A stretch of DNA of 64,000 bases from Albidovulum aestuarii (GCF_029961185.1 NZ_JASBQQ010000002.1:372001-436000), one strand, 5' to 3'; counted from the stretch's first letter, positions 44,917-54,205 are shown. The notes: generated by a model not told the origin, from the sequence alone. Numbers and translations: made by a program.

Positions 44917-45213
44917 ATGGCTGAAGTCACAATCGTCTACTGGCGCGACATCCCGGCCCAGGTCATCGTCGGCAAGGGCCGCCGCGGCACGAAAAAGCCG
45001 CTGCCAGAGCGCTTTGAGCAGGCCATCGACCGCGCCGCGATGAAGACGGGTGCGGCCGGAACCGATGACTATCTCGCCGAATGGCGCAAGGCCGAGCCCT
45101 TCACTGTTGAGGGCGAGGACGAAGAGGTCGCGAACGCCCAGGTGGCGCGGATCGACGCCGAATACGACAAGGAGCGCATCAAGGCGCTCATCGACAACGA
45201 TGGCTGGGCGTGA
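44917..45213 (+). CDS. 'Virulence factor' family small protein (PF13769)
   Basis: A 98-residue acidic protein beginning 'MAEVTIVYWRDIPAQVIVGK', recognised as the family named virulence factor (PF13769); the name is not informative. I start at ATG 44917, since the open upstream frame has no family similarity. The protein is followed after 28 bases by the MTHFR gene. In roseobacters this small protein regularly accompanies an MTHFR and a corrinoid methyltransferase, so it is likely an accessory part of that C1 system. Confidence 0.78.
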   Translation: MAEVTIVYWRDIPAQVIVGKGRRGTKKPLPERFEQAIDRAAMKTGAAGTDDYLAEWRKAEPFTVEGEDEEVANAQVARIDAEYDKERIKALIDNDGWA

Positions 45214-45241
45214 CGCCTGATTTTTTGACCGGAGGGTTGCA

Positions 45242-46165
45242 ATGGCACTTCTGAATTTCCGCCGCAAGGAAACCGCGGCACCCTCGGGTGCGAACGCCGC
45301 CGTCGAGGCCTTCCTGCAAGGCTACTCGATCGAGGTCATGCCGCGCACCGCTGAGAAGGTCGAGGATTTCCGCGATCTGTTGCCCACCGGCACGCGTGTC
45401 TACATCGCCCATATCGACGGGACGCCGATCGAGGACATGGTCGCGACCGCCAAGCGCATCGCCGCCGAGGGCTTCCCGGTTATGCCGCACTTCCCGGCGC
45501 GCATCATCAAGGACAAGGCGACGCTCGCCGACTGGATCGCCCGCTATAAGGGTGAGGCCGATGTCAAGCAGGCGCTCCTGCTGGGCGGCGGCATCTCCAA
45601 GCCGCACGGCGATTTCCACTGCTCGATGCAGCTGATGGAGACCGGCCTCTTCGACGGCTTCGACCGCCTGCATGTTGCCGGCCACCCGGAAGGTAACAAG
45701 GACATCGACCCTGACGGGTCCGACAAGAACGTGATGGACGCGCTGCGCTGGAAGCAGGCCTTCAAGGACCGCACCGACGCCAAGATGGCGATGGCCACCC
45801 AGTTCTGCTTCGAGGCGAAACCGGTGATCAAATGGGTCAACTGCCTGCAGGCCGAAGGCATCGACATCCCCGTCCATATCGGCGTCGCGGGCCCCGCGAA
45901 ACTGCAGACCATGATCAAGTTCGCCATTGCCTGCGGCGTTGGCCCCTCGCTGAAGGTTCTGCAGAAGCGCGCGATGGATGTGACGAAGCTCCTCCTGCCC
46001 TATGAGCCGAACGAGTTCATCACCGAACTTGCCGCCCACAAGAAAGCCAATCCGGACTTCGGCATCGAATCCGTGCACTTCTTCCCGCTCGGCGGTATCA
46101 AGACGAACGCAACCTGGGCCATTGAAAACGGCGGCGCGTCTGCCGTCCCCGCCGCTCAGGCCTGA
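45242..46165 (+). CDS. Methylenetetrahydrofolate reductase-like protein
   Basis: A 307-residue TIM-barrel flavoprotein. Family features: the catalytic-type Glu in 'YSIEVMPRTAEKVEDF', 'TRVYIAHIDG', 'LLLGGGISKPHGDFHCS', 'VAGHPEGNKDI' and 'AGPAKLQTMIKFAIACGVG'. It interconverts methylene- and methyl-tetrahydrofolate. The sequence is a distinct branch from E. coli MetF and has no NADH-binding specialities that I can point to. An AGGAGGG-like site (GGAGGGTTGCA) precedes the start. Encoded with a methyltetrahydrofolate:corrinoid methyltransferase, it probably works in the oxidative direction on methyl groups from methylated amines or similar (inference). Confidence 0.88.
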   Translation: MALLNFRRKETAAPSGANAAVEAFLQGYSIEVMPRTAEKVEDFRDLLPTGTRVYIAHIDGTPIEDMVATAKRIAAEGFPVMPHFPARIIKDKATLADWIARYKGEADVKQALLLGGGISKPHGDFHCSMQLMETGLFDGFDRLHVAGHPEGNKDIDPDGSDKNVMDALRWKQAFKDRTDAKMAMATQFCFEAKPVIKWVNCLQAEGIDIPVHIGVAGPAKLQTMIKFAIACGVGPSLKVLQKRAMDVTKLLLPYEPNEFITELAAHKKANPDFGIESVHFFPLGGIKTNATWAIENGGASAVPAAQA

Positions 46166-46192
46166 AGACATAACAAAGAGACAAGGTGAACC

Positions 46193-47152
46193 ATGACCCG
46201 CACCGTCCTGGAATCGAAATCGAAAACCGTCGTCATCGGCTTTGACGAGCCGTTCTGCGTGATCGGCGAGCGGATCAACCCCACCGGGCGCAAGAAGCTG
46301 GCGGCCGAGCTTGAGGCGGGCAACTTCTCCACCGTCGAGAAGGACGCGCTGGAGCAGGTCGCCTGCGGCGCGATGGTCCTCGATGTAAACGCGGGCGTGG
46401 TTTACAACTCGAACCCCAACCCCAATGAGACCGAACCGCCGCTGATGACCAGGATGATCGAGATCGTCCAGGGGCTCGTCGATGTGCCATTGTGCATTGA
46501 CTCGTCGGTACCCGGCGCGCTGGAAGCGGGTCTGGCGGCGGCGCAGGGCCGTCCGCTCCTGAACTCTGTCACCGGTGAAGAGGACCGTCTGGAACTCGTC
46601 CTGCCGCTCGTGAAGAAATACAACGTGCCGGTCGTGGCGATCTCCAACGATGACACCGGCATTTCCGAAGACCCGGATGTCCGCTTCGAGGTGGCCAAGA
46701 AGATCGTGCAGCGCGCCGCCGATTTCGGCATCCCGGCGCATGACATCGTGGTCGACCCGCTGGTGATGCCGGTGGGCGCGATGGCGACCGCTGGCCGCCA
46801 GGTCTTTGCGCTGGTGCAGCGCCTGCGCGAGGAACTCGGCGTCAACACGACTTGCGGCGCCTCGAACATCTCGTTCGGCCTCCCGAACCGGCACGGCATC
46901 AACGCCGCCTTCCTGCCGATGGCGATCGGCGCGGGCATGACCTCGGCAATCATGAACCCGGTCCGTCAGGTGGAAATGGAGGCGATCCGCGCCGCCAACT
47001 TCCTTTCGGCCCACGACCCCAACGGCGGTGAATGGATCCGCTTCGCCAAGGTTCTGGAAGCCGTCGAGGGCGGCATGAGCTTTGCCGAGGCTTCGCAATC
47101 GCAAAGCCAGGCTGCCTCGGGCCGCCGCGGCGGCCGCCGCGCCCGCGGCTGA
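46193..47152 (+). CDS. Methyltetrahydrofolate:corrinoid methyltransferase
   Basis: A 319-residue pterin-binding TIM barrel like AcsE and the middle domain of MetH. Visible: 'VIGERINPTGRKKL', 'QVACGAMVLDVNAGV', 'LCIDSSVPGALEAGL', 'LLNSVTGEEDRLE', 'ISNDDTGI' and 'GASNISFGLPNRHGINAAFL'. It exchanges methyl groups between tetrahydrofolate and a corrinoid protein. The C-terminus ends with a Ser/Gln repeat and an Arg/Gly-rich tail (last 15 residues), unusual in the family. No corrinoid protein or substrate methyltransferase is encoded beside it here. Terminated by a hairpin at 47172. Confidence 0.88.
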   Translation: MTRTVLESKSKTVVIGFDEPFCVIGERINPTGRKKLAAELEAGNFSTVEKDALEQVACGAMVLDVNAGVVYNSNPNPNETEPPLMTRMIEIVQGLVDVPLCIDSSVPGALEAGLAAAQGRPLLNSVTGEEDRLELVLPLVKKYNVPVVAISNDDTGISEDPDVRFEVAKKIVQRAADFGIPAHDIVVDPLVMPVGAMATAGRQVFALVQRLREELGVNTTCGASNISFGLPNRHGINAAFLPMAIGAGMTSAIMNPVRQVEMEAIRAANFLSAHDPNGGEWIRFAKVLEAVEGGMSFAEASQSQSQAASGRRGGRRARG

Positions 47153-47171
47153 TACCCGTCAACCTGATCTG

Positions 47172-47201
47172 AAAAGGCCCCGGCTCCGACCGGGGCTTTT
47201 T
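47172..47201 (+). terminator. Rho-independent terminator of the MTHFR operon
   Basis: GCCCCGG/CCGGGGC stem (47177-47183/47190-47196), extended by A-T pairs, with five T at the end. Confidence 0.92.
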
Positions 47202-47291
47202 CATTCGCCTACACGTATTACATCCATTTCCGATCCGGGCACGCGATGCCGCGGATGCGTAGTCCCGGAACCTTCGCCAGTCCGGTGACCG

Positions 47292-47325
47292 GGCAAAAGA
47301 AAAGGCCGGGGAAATCCCCGGCCTT
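47292..47325 (-). terminator. Rho-independent terminator of tsf
   Basis: On the minus strand 11-base arms (47302-47312/47315-47325, effective loop about four bases) are followed by TTTTCTTTTG. It sits 22 bases after the tsf stop. Confidence 0.88.
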
Positions 47326-47347
47326 CTTTGACTTTCCTGCCGTTGGC

Positions 47348-48223
47348 TCAGGCGCCGCGGGTCTTGGCGACTTCGGCTGCGAAGTCTTCCTTTTCCTTCT
47401 CGATCCCCTCGCCGACAGCAACGCGGGCGAAACCGGTGATCTCGACGCCGGCATCTTTGGCCGCCTGGGCCACAGTCACGTCCGGGTTGATCACGAATTT
47501 CTGGCCGAGAAGGGTGACCTCCTCGAAGAACTTCGCCATCCGGCCAACGATCATCTTCTCGATGACTGCTTCAGGCTTGCCCGACTCGCGAGCCTGTTCG
47601 GTCAGAACGGCCTTTTCACGCTCGACGAGCGACGGGTCGAGGTCGGCCTCGGACAGCGAGGCGGGCGAGGTCGCGGCGATGTGCATCGCGATCTGCTTGC
47701 CAATGCCGCTGTCCGCGCCCTTCAGACCGACCAGAACGCCGATCTTGCCCATGCCTTCGGCAGCGGCGTTGTGGACGTAGGATACGACCGAGTCGCCCGT
47801 GACCGAGACCATACGGCGGAGCGTCATGTTCTCGCCGATCTTGGCGATGGCGGCTGTGACCTTCTCGTCCACGGTCGCGCCGTCAACCTCGGTCACCTTC
47901 AGCGCGTCGAGATCAGAGGCGCTGAGCGCGGCATTGGCGATCGACGAGACCATGGACTGAAACTCTTCGTTCTTTGCAACGAAGTCGGTTTCCGAGTTCA
48001 CCTCGACAGCCACGCCCTTGCCGCCCGAGACGGCGACGCCGACGAGGCCTTCGGCAGCAACGCGGCCGGATTTCTTGGCGGCCTTTGCAAGGCCCTTGGT
48101 GCGCAGCCAGTCAACGGCGGCATCCATGTCGCCATTGGTTTCGGTCAGCGCCTTCTTGGCGTCCATCATGCCTGCGCCGGTGGATTCGCGCAGTTCCTTC
48201 ACCATTTGTGCGGTGATAGCCAT
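47348..48223 (-). CDS. tsf: Elongation factor Ts
   Basis: A 291-residue guanine-nucleotide exchange factor for EF-Tu. Signature '[20 protein letters not shown]' at the N-terminus and '[18 protein letters not shown]' in the middle are diagnostic. It follows rpsB with a 98-base gap carrying two hairpins, the standard rpsB-tsf arrangement. Confidence 0.98.
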   Translation of the reverse strand: MAITAQMVKELRESTGAGMMDAKKALTETNGDMDAAVDWLRTKGLAKAAKKSGRVAAEGLVGVAVSGGKGVAVEVNSETDFVAKNEEFQSMVSSIANAALSASDLDALKVTEVDGATVDEKVTAAIAKIGENMTLRRMVSVTGDSVVSYVHNAAAEGMGKIGVLVGLKGADSGIGKQIAMHIAATSPASLSEADLDPSLVEREKAVLTEQARESGKPEAVIEKMIVGRMAKFFEEVTLLGQKFVINPDVTVAQAAKDAGVEITGFARVAVGEGIEKEKEDFAAEVAKTRGA

Positions 48224-48257
48224 GTCGGCTCTCCTTCGAAGATTTATCAGCGGATCA

Positions 48258-48312
48258 GGCGGGGACTATCCCCGCCCGATGAAAATCATGTGACAGCGGG
48301 GACGTAACCCCG
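48258..48312 (-). promoter_or_regulatory. Two hairpins in the rpsB-tsf gap
   Basis: Arms GGCGGGG/CCCCGCC (48258-48264/48270-48276, 5-base loop) and CGGGG/CCCCG (48297-48301/48308-48312) lie between the genes. Neither has a T run, so they may tune readthrough from rpsB into tsf or processing of the message. Confidence 0.5.
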
Positions 48313-48321
48313 GCCCTTGTC

Positions 48322-49095
48322 TCAGGCTTCGGCGGCGGCCTCTTCGGCCACGGCTTCCTCGGCCGGGGCCTCATCCATCGCGCCAATGTCGATGCCAGCG
48401 GCACCCATCTGGGCGGTCATGCCTTCAAGGGCGGCACGGCTGACGAGGTCGCAGTAAAGCGCGATGGCGCGGGCGGCGTCGTCGTTGCCCGGGATGATGT
48501 AGTCCACACCTTCCGGCGAGCAGTTGGTGTCGACGACGGCCACGACCGGGATACCCAGCTTCTTGGCTTCCAGGATGGCGAGGTCTTCCTTGTTCACGTC
48601 GATGACGAAGAGCAGATCGGGAACCCCGCCCATTTCGCGGATACCGCCCAGCGAGGCTTGCAGTTTCGCCTGCTCGCGCTCCATGCCGAGGCGCTCTTTC
48701 TTGGTCAGGCCTTCGGCGCCCGAACCCAGAACCTCGTCGATGTTCTTCAGGCGGCTGATCGACTGGGAAACGGTTTTCCAGTTGGTCAGCGTGCCGCCCA
48801 GCCAGCGGTGGTTCATGTAGTACTGCGCGCATTTCTCGGCAGCTTCGGCGATCGGCTTGGCAGCCTGACGCTTGGTGCCGACGAAGAGGATGCGGCCGTT
48901 CTTGGCCACGGTTTCGCGGATGACGTTCAGCGCCGCGTCCAGCATCGGGACGGTCTGCGTCAGGTCGATGATGTGAATGCCGTTGCGGTCGCCGTAGATG
49001 TATTCGCCCATCCGCGGGTTCCAGCGCTGGGTCTGGTGGCCGTAGTGAACGCCGGCTTCCAGAAGCTGACGCATAGAAAATTCAGGCAGTGCCAT
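48322..49095 (-). CDS. rpsB: 30S ribosomal protein S2
   Basis: A 257-residue ribosomal protein with the diagnostic '[20 protein letters not shown]', '[14 protein letters not shown]' and '[16 protein letters not shown]'. The C-terminus is an Ala/Glu-rich tail, as often in alphaproteobacteria. First gene of the rpsB-tsf operon; a promoter is suggested at 49213-49241. Confidence 0.98.
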   Translation of the reverse strand: MALPEFSMRQLLEAGVHYGHQTQRWNPRMGEYIYGDRNGIHIIDLTQTVPMLDAALNVIRETVAKNGRILFVGTKRQAAKPIAEAAEKCAQYYMNHRWLGGTLTNWKTVSQSISRLKNIDEVLGSGAEGLTKKERLGMEREQAKLQASLGGIREMGGVPDLLFVIDVNKEDLAILEAKKLGIPVVAVVDTNCSPEGVDYIIPGNDDAARAIALYCDLVSRAALEGMTAQMGAAGIDIGAMDEAPAEEAVAEEAAAEA

Positions 49096-49212
49096 GTCCG
49101 TTTTCCTTTCCGGTTTCTACCTCGGCGAAGCCAATCAGGGATCTCTCCCAACCGGCGGACCATTCGGGGATGTCTCCCCCGAGGGCCCAAGCCTCGCCTG
49201 TGAAGTGGCGCG

Positions 49213-49241
49213 CGTATAGTCCGGAAACCTTGCGGGCGCAA
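49213..49241 (-). promoter_or_regulatory. Probable rpsB promoter
   Basis: On the minus strand TTGCGC (49236-49241) and TATACG (49213-49218) are separated by 17 bases, about 120 bases before the rpsB start. Confidence 0.55.
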
Positions 49242-49289
49242 GCCCCCCTTGACATTGCCGGGGGGCGAGCATGCGCGGGACGCGCCTTG

Positions 49290-50018
49290 CTAAAGGGCGT
49301 GAAGCCAGCCAATCAGCGGCATAAGGGCCCGCGCGCGGTTCAGTGCCTCGTCCACGGCTTTGTCGGTGCCGATCCAGCCGGGCATCATCCGCCCCTCCAT
49401 CGTGCGGGCGACGATACCCTTGTAGCGCAGCAGGTAATCCCAGTCCGGCGCGGGATCAAAACCCTTCGGAATATTCTTCAGATGCGGCTCGTCGAGATGG
49501 CAGCCCACAGCGGCCGCCTGTTCAAGCGCCACCAGCAACGCATCCCGCTCGGCTGCTACCTTCAGCCGGTCGCGATAGCGCGCCAGAACCGGTCCGTCGA
49601 AGCCCCAGCGCCCGGCGCCGCAGCCCACGCCATCCGCATCCAGCACAAAATGAAAGCCCGCCCCCCGCGTCGGGTGATCCCCCGGCCAGAAGATCAGGTG
49701 CAGCATCGGTTCATAGGGAGACTTGTCAGCCGAAAACCGGACATCCCGGTTGATCCGGCGCAGTGAACCGTTGAGCTTCGCCTCGGCCTTCAGGCCCGGC
49801 TCCATCGCTGCCATGCCGGGTCGCAGCGCCTCGATGAAATCCAGCGCTGGTTTTTTCCAAAACGCCTCGTACCGGTCGCGATTGGCTTCGAACCAGCTGC
49901 GCTTGTTGTTTTCCTTCAAGTCGGAAAGAAATGAAAAGGTCTCGGGGGAAAAACCGTTGAAGGGCGGCAAGGCTGCCTCCTTGAGTTGCTTTGCGGTTAT
50001 GACAACGACACTATGCAT
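49290..50018 (-). CDS. DUF2461 family protein
   Basis: A 242-residue soluble protein of the DUF2461 (TIGR02453) family. Diagnostic: 'FNGFSPETFSFLSDLKENNKRSWFEANRDRYE' pattern near the start, 'INRDVRFSADKSPYEPMLHLIFW' and 'FDPAPDWDYLLRYKG' near the end. I start at ATG 50018; ATG 50057 is possible but would overlap the divergent cupin gene. Function unknown. The two divergent starts are 33 bases apart, so their promoters overlap the opposing coding regions. Confidence 0.82.
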   Translation of the reverse strand: MHSVVVITAKQLKEAALPPFNGFSPETFSFLSDLKENNKRSWFEANRDRYEAFWKKPALDFIEALRPGMAAMEPGLKAEAKLNGSLRRINRDVRFSADKSPYEPMLHLIFWPGDHPTRGAGFHFVLDADGVGCGAGRWGFDGPVLARYRDRLKVAAERDALLVALEQAAAVGCHLDEPHLKNIPKGFDPAPDWDYLLRYKGIVARTMEGRMMPGWIGTDKAVDEALNRARALMPLIGWLHAL

Positions 50019-50050
50019 ATCATCTTTTCCGACCCCGAGAGGAGCCCGCG

Positions 50051-50386
50051 ATGCCAATCGCAGAGTTCATGCGCAACCTTCCGGCTATCGACATCCCCTT
50101 TCTGGACGACGTCGTTTCCACCAACGTGATCCGTTCGGAACACGGGCTGGCGGTATTCTTTACATTCCACACAGCGGTTGATCTGCCCGCCCACTCACAC
50201 AAAGCCCAATGGGGTACGGTGCTTCAGGGTGAGATTGAGTTGACCATCGAGGGCGACACCCGCACATACCGCCCCGGAGAGACCTATTCGATCCCTTCGG
50301 GGGCGACCCACTCCGCGCGGATCACGGCCGGAACGGTGGTACTAGATGTCTTTGAAGAGCCTGACCGCTATCCCCTGCGCGGCTGA
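50051..50386 (+). CDS. Small cupin-domain protein
   Basis: A 111-residue single-domain cupin. Motif 1 is 'HTAVDLPAHSHKAQWGTVLQGEIEL' (two His and, in place of the usual Glu, Gln), motif 2 is 'YRPGETYSIPSGATHSARI' with one His. It may bind a metal and a small ligand; role unknown. It precedes psuK by 48 bases and may be in the same operon. Confidence 0.8.
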   Translation: MPIAEFMRNLPAIDIPFLDDVVSTNVIRSEHGLAVFFTFHTAVDLPAHSHKAQWGTVLQGEIELTIEGDTRTYRPGETYSIPSGATHSARITAGTVVLDVFEEPDRYPLRG

Positions 50387-50434
50387 CGTCGCGCCCGGCT
50401 TGCAGTATCCCGGCTTTCACGGCAAAGGACGGGA

Positions 50435-51328
50435 ATGACACTCCGTCCCGACATTCTCTGCATCGGCTCGGTCCTCTGGGACATTATCGGCCGCACGCCT
50501 GCCCATATGGGCGCGGGCGCCGATGTTCCGGGCCGCATCACCCGGCTGCCGGGCGGCGTGGCGATGAACATCGCGATGACGCTCGGTCGCTTCGGTCTGC
50601 ATCCGGCGCTTCTGACCGCCATCGGCCGCGATCCCGAGGGCGATGAACTGGTCGCCGCCTGCGCACGGATGGGGCTGGTGACCGATCACATCTACCGCTC
50701 CGACGATCTGCCGACCGACCGCTACATGGCGGTCGAGGGGGGTAACGGGCTGATCGCGGCGATTGCCGATGCACATTCGCTGGAGGCCGCAGGGGACAAG
50801 ATCCTGCGCCCGCTCATGGACGGCACGCTCGGCGGCACGGGCGAACCATGGTCCGGTCCCATCGCGCTTGACGGCAACCTCACCACCGGGCTTCTGGCCG
50901 ATATCGCCCGGTCGGAGGCTTTCACCGCCGCCGATCTGCGCATCGCCCCCGCCTCGCCCGGCAAGGCCGAGCGTTTGCTGCCGTTGCTGCCGGTCCGAAA
51001 CGCGACGCTCTATGTGAATCTCGAAGAGGCCGGCCTTCTCTGCCATCGCCGCTTCGACACTGCGCCTCAGGCGGCTGAGGCCCTGATCAACCGAGGCGCG
51101 GCGCGGGTTCTGGTCACCAACGGCGGCCAGACGACCGCCGACGGCACTGCGGATGGCGTCGTCGCAGCCGAGCCACGCCCGGTCCTGGTCACCCGCGTGA
51201 CAGGCGCGGGTGACACCTTCATGGCGGCCCATATCGTCGCCGAAACCAGGGGAGCGAGCCGCGAGGACGCTCTGCGCGACGCGCTCGACGCCGCCGCCCA
51301 TTATGTGTCCGGAGATATCGGATCGTGA
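50435..51328 (+). CDS. psuK: PfkB family kinase, probable pseudouridine kinase
   Basis: A 297-residue ribokinase-fold kinase. 'GGVAMNIAMTLGRFG' near residue 35 and the anion-hole motif 'VTGAGDTFMAAH' near 260, with the catalytic Asp, define the PfkB family. Substrate is inferred from the overlapping psuG gene (four bases, GTGA): PsuK phosphorylates pseudouridine to its 5'-phosphate, which PsuG then splits. Cytosolic. Confidence 0.87.
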   Translation: MTLRPDILCIGSVLWDIIGRTPAHMGAGADVPGRITRLPGGVAMNIAMTLGRFGLHPALLTAIGRDPEGDELVAACARMGLVTDHIYRSDDLPTDRYMAVEGGNGLIAAIADAHSLEAAGDKILRPLMDGTLGGTGEPWSGPIALDGNLTTGLLADIARSEAFTAADLRIAPASPGKAERLLPLLPVRNATLYVNLEEAGLLCHRRFDTAPQAAEALINRGAARVLVTNGGQTTADGTADGVVAAEPRPVLVTRVTGAGDTFMAAHIVAETRGASREDALRDALDAAAHYVSGDIGS

Positions 51329-52242
51329 CCGACCTGCCCCTCACATTCTCACCCGAAGTCACCGAAGCCCACGCCAATGGCGCCCCGGTTGTCGCGCTGG
51401 AATCGACGATCATTACGCATGGCATGCCCTACCCGCAGAACCTTGAAACGGCGCACCGGGTAGAGGCCGAAATCCGCGACCACGGCGCCGTGCCTGCCAC
51501 CATCGCGGTGATGAAGGGCAAGCTGCATATCGGCCTGACCCCGGATGAACTTGAAAGGCTGGCGCAGGCCAGCGACGTGATGAAACTGTCGCGCGCAGAC
51601 ATCGCCGCCTGCCTCGCGCAGGGCCGGACGGGGGCCACAACCGTCGCCGCGACGATGATCGCCGCGCATCTGGCAGGCATTCACGTCTTCGCCACGGGCG
51701 GCATCGGCGGCGTGCATCGCGGCGCTGAAACCAGCTTCGACATTTCGGCCGATCTTCACGAACTGGCCCGGACCCCTGTCAGCGTTGTCGCGGCGGGTGC
51801 CAAGGCGATCCTTGACCTGCCGAAGACGCTGGAAGTTCTGGAAACCCTCGGCGTGCCGGTCATCGCCTACGGACAGGATGATTTTCCCGCCTTCTGGTCA
51901 CGCTCCTCGGGTCTCGCAGCGCCCCTGCGGATGGACCGAGCATCGGAAATCGCCGCCGCCCACCTGATGCGCGCGCGTCTCGGACTCGACGGCGGCCAAC
52001 TGATCGCCAATCCGATCCCTGAGCCGGATGAAATCGCCCGAGATCAGATAACACCGGTCATCGAAACCGCGCTCAAGGAAGCCGAGGCGCAGGGCATCGC
52101 CGCCAAGGCGGTGACCCCCTTCCTTCTTTCACGCATTTTCGACCTGACCGACGGCCGCTCGCTCAAGGCCAATATCGCCCTTGTTCTAAACAATGCCCGT
52201 CTCGGCGCGGCCATCGCGACCGAAATCTCCCGCGCCACCTGA
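51325..52242 (+). CDS. psuG: Pseudouridine-5'-phosphate glycosidase
   Basis: A 305-residue enzyme that cleaves the C-C glycosidic bond of pseudouridine 5'-phosphate to uracil and ribose 5-phosphate. Diagnostic stretches: 'VALESTIITHGMPYPQNLETA', 'VMKLSRADI', 'GATTVAATMIAAHLAGI' and 'FATGGIGGVHRGAE'. Starts with GTG overlapping the kinase stop. Length fits the E. coli enzyme (312). Confidence 0.95.
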   Translation: MTDLPLTFSPEVTEAHANGAPVVALESTIITHGMPYPQNLETAHRVEAEIRDHGAVPATIAVMKGKLHIGLTPDELERLAQASDVMKLSRADIAACLAQGRTGATTVAATMIAAHLAGIHVFATGGIGGVHRGAETSFDISADLHELARTPVSVVAAGAKAILDLPKTLEVLETLGVPVIAYGQDDFPAFWSRSSGLAAPLRMDRASEIAAAHLMRARLGLDGGQLIANPIPEPDEIARDQITPVIETALKEAEAQGIAAKAVTPFLLSRIFDLTDGRSLKANIALVLNNARLGAAIATEISRAT

Positions 52243-52303
52243 CCCCCCCATTGTCGGCAGGGTGCGAAGCCCCTACATTCGCGTGGGGACGGGGACAGGA
52301 ACC

Positions 52304-53026
52304 ATGAGCGCGGACAAAGACGGACACGAACACGGCATGCTCCAGCCGCCGCGCAGGCGCGGCCTGCTGGCGCGGTTCCGCGCGAACTTCCTGACCGGTC
52401 TCGTCGTGATTGCCCCCATCGGGCTCACGCTCTGGCTGATCTGGTCCGTCACCGGCTGGATCGATGGCTGGGTCCTGCCCTTCGTCCCGGACAAGTACCA
52501 GCCCCACCGGATCCTGCACACGCTCTTTGGCGTCGACTACGTAATCAACCTGCGCGGCATCGGCGTCATCCTCGCGCTGATCTTCACTGTCTTCGTCGGC
52601 TGGGTCGCCAAGGGGCTGATGGGCCGTTCGCTGATCGGTTGGGGGGAAAGCCTTGTCGACCGGATGCCGGTCGTGCGCTCGATCTATTCCGGCGTAAAAC
52701 AGGTCGCCGAAACGGTGCTGAGCCAGACCGAGTCGAAATTCGACAAGGCCTGCCTCATCGAATACCCGCGGCAGGGTATCTGGGCCATCGGCTTCGTCTC
52801 CACCGCCGCCAAAGGCGAAGTGCTGGCAAAACTGCCTGATGACGAGGTGATGACCGTCTTCCTGCCGACGACGCCGAACCCGACCTCAGGCTTCCTGCTC
52901 TACCTGCCCAAGCGCGACGTGAAGTTCCTCGACATGTCGGTCGAGGACGCCGCGAAACTCGTCATCTCGGCGGGGCTGGTCTATCCCAACGGCAAGGACA
53001 AGGCACCGCCGCCCGACGGTCAATAA
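52304..53026 (+). CDS. DUF502 family membrane protein
   Basis: A 240-residue inner-membrane protein with two helices (about 30-50 and 85-106) and a C-terminal soluble domain ('YSGVKQVAETVLSQTESKFDKACLIEYPR', 'FLPTTPNPTSGFLLYLPKRDV'). The motif set is that of DUF502. I start at ATG 52304 (after GGGGACAGGAACC); the open upstream frame is not family-like. Function unknown. It converges on the patatin gene with five bases between stops. Confidence 0.87.
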   Translation: MSADKDGHEHGMLQPPRRRGLLARFRANFLTGLVVIAPIGLTLWLIWSVTGWIDGWVLPFVPDKYQPHRILHTLFGVDYVINLRGIGVILALIFTVFVGWVAKGLMGRSLIGWGESLVDRMPVVRSIYSGVKQVAETVLSQTESKFDKACLIEYPRQGIWAIGFVSTAAKGEVLAKLPDDEVMTVFLPTTPNPTSGFLLYLPKRDVKFLDMSVEDAAKLVISAGLVYPNGKDKAPPPDGQ

Positions 53027-53031
53027 CCGTT

Positions 53032-54069
53032 TCAGGCAATCAGCAGCCCCGGATCGACGCTCGACTCGCGGTTGAGTTTGTCCCCGTGACGCGCAAGAAA
53101 ATCGTCTGCCGCGGCCCGCCCCGCCGCCTTCAACTCCCACAGAAGACCCGGATGGGGCGCAAGCTTGCTGCGCGCATTCAGCCGATTCATCAGCCCGTCA
53201 TCGGCGATGAGATGCAAAAGCACATCCTTCATCGCGCCTTTCTCCATCCGCCCCTCGGCGATCAGCCGCTTGGCAAATCGGATGGCCCGCAATTCGCCCA
53301 GGAGAGACGCGTTGAAGCTGATCTCGTTGATCCGGTCGAGGATATCCTGCGCCGAGCGCGGCAGGCCCTCGCGCTGCTGGGGGTTGATGCTCACCACCAC
53401 GATATCGTCCGGCAGGTCAGGCGCGTAGAGCGGAAAGAGCGCGGGATTGCCAGTATAGCCGCCGTCCCAGTAGGCCTCCATCCCGCCCGTCTCCGGGTCC
53501 GGCAGCTCCACCGCCTGAAAGATGGTCGGCAGGCAGGCCGAGGCGAGGATCGCATCGGTGGAAATCTCAACCCCCGAAAACACCCGGATCTTCCCGGTCT
53601 GCACATTCGTCGCGGCAACAAAAAACGCGGGACCTGACGCTCCGCAGACAAGGTCAAAGCGAAACTGCTCGACGACACGTTCCAGCGGATTGCTGTAGAA
53701 CGGACCGTAATCGTAGGGGCTGAACAGTCGCGTGAATGTTTCCGCCGGTGAAAACGGCGCGAACCGGTCGGTCATCTCTTCCCAAAGACTGGTCGCGGGC
53801 AGAAACGCCCGAAACCAGCCCGCGAGCCGCATATCGCCGACCGCGCCAACCTGCGCCCAGAGCCAGTCGAGGTTGTCCCGCGCGCCCTGCCGTCCGCCCA
53901 TGGCCAGACCCGCCTTCAGCGCGGCCCCGTTCAGCGCCCCGGCCGAGGTCCCCGATATCCCGGCGATCTCGATCGTCTCGTCTTCCAGAAGCCGGTCGAG
54001 CACGCCCCAGGTAAACGCCCCATGCGCACCGCCACCCTGCAACGCAAGATTGATCCGTCTGACAGACAT
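53032..54069 (-). CDS. Patatin-like phospholipase
   Basis: A 345-residue serine hydrolase. Oxyanion loop 'LQGGGAHGAFTWGV' near residue 10, nucleophile elbow 'GTSAG' near 44 and the Asp of the catalytic dyad in 'YWDGGYTGNP' near 215. I start at ATG 54069 because the patatin domain begins there; the open frame continues into the next gene's end upstream. Acyl hydrolysis of phospholipid or of polyhydroxybutyrate-associated lipid is possible. It follows the 3-hydroxybutyrate dehydrogenase gene by 136 bases in the same direction. Confidence 0.88.
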   Translation of the reverse strand: MSVRRINLALQGGGAHGAFTWGVLDRLLEDETIEIAGISGTSAGALNGAALKAGLAMGGRQGARDNLDWLWAQVGAVGDMRLAGWFRAFLPATSLWEEMTDRFAPFSPAETFTRLFSPYDYGPFYSNPLERVVEQFRFDLVCGASGPAFFVAATNVQTGKIRVFSGVEISTDAILASACLPTIFQAVELPDPETGGMEAYWDGGYTGNPALFPLYAPDLPDDIVVVSINPQQREGLPRSAQDILDRINEISFNASLLGELRAIRFAKRLIAEGRMEKGAMKDVLLHLIADDGLMNRLNARSKLAPHPGLLWELKAAGRAAADDFLARHGDKLNRESSVDPGLLIA

Positions 54070-54205
54070 CGCGACGCCGATTTCCCTTCTTCTTGACCGA
54101 ATTACTCCGGGGGTCGTCAATTGGTGCGCCATTGGTTCAAGAACCAATGGACGACGGGCAGCGCCCCCGGCGGGTCGGCCCGGCGTCAGCCGGGACGAAA
54201 CCGGA

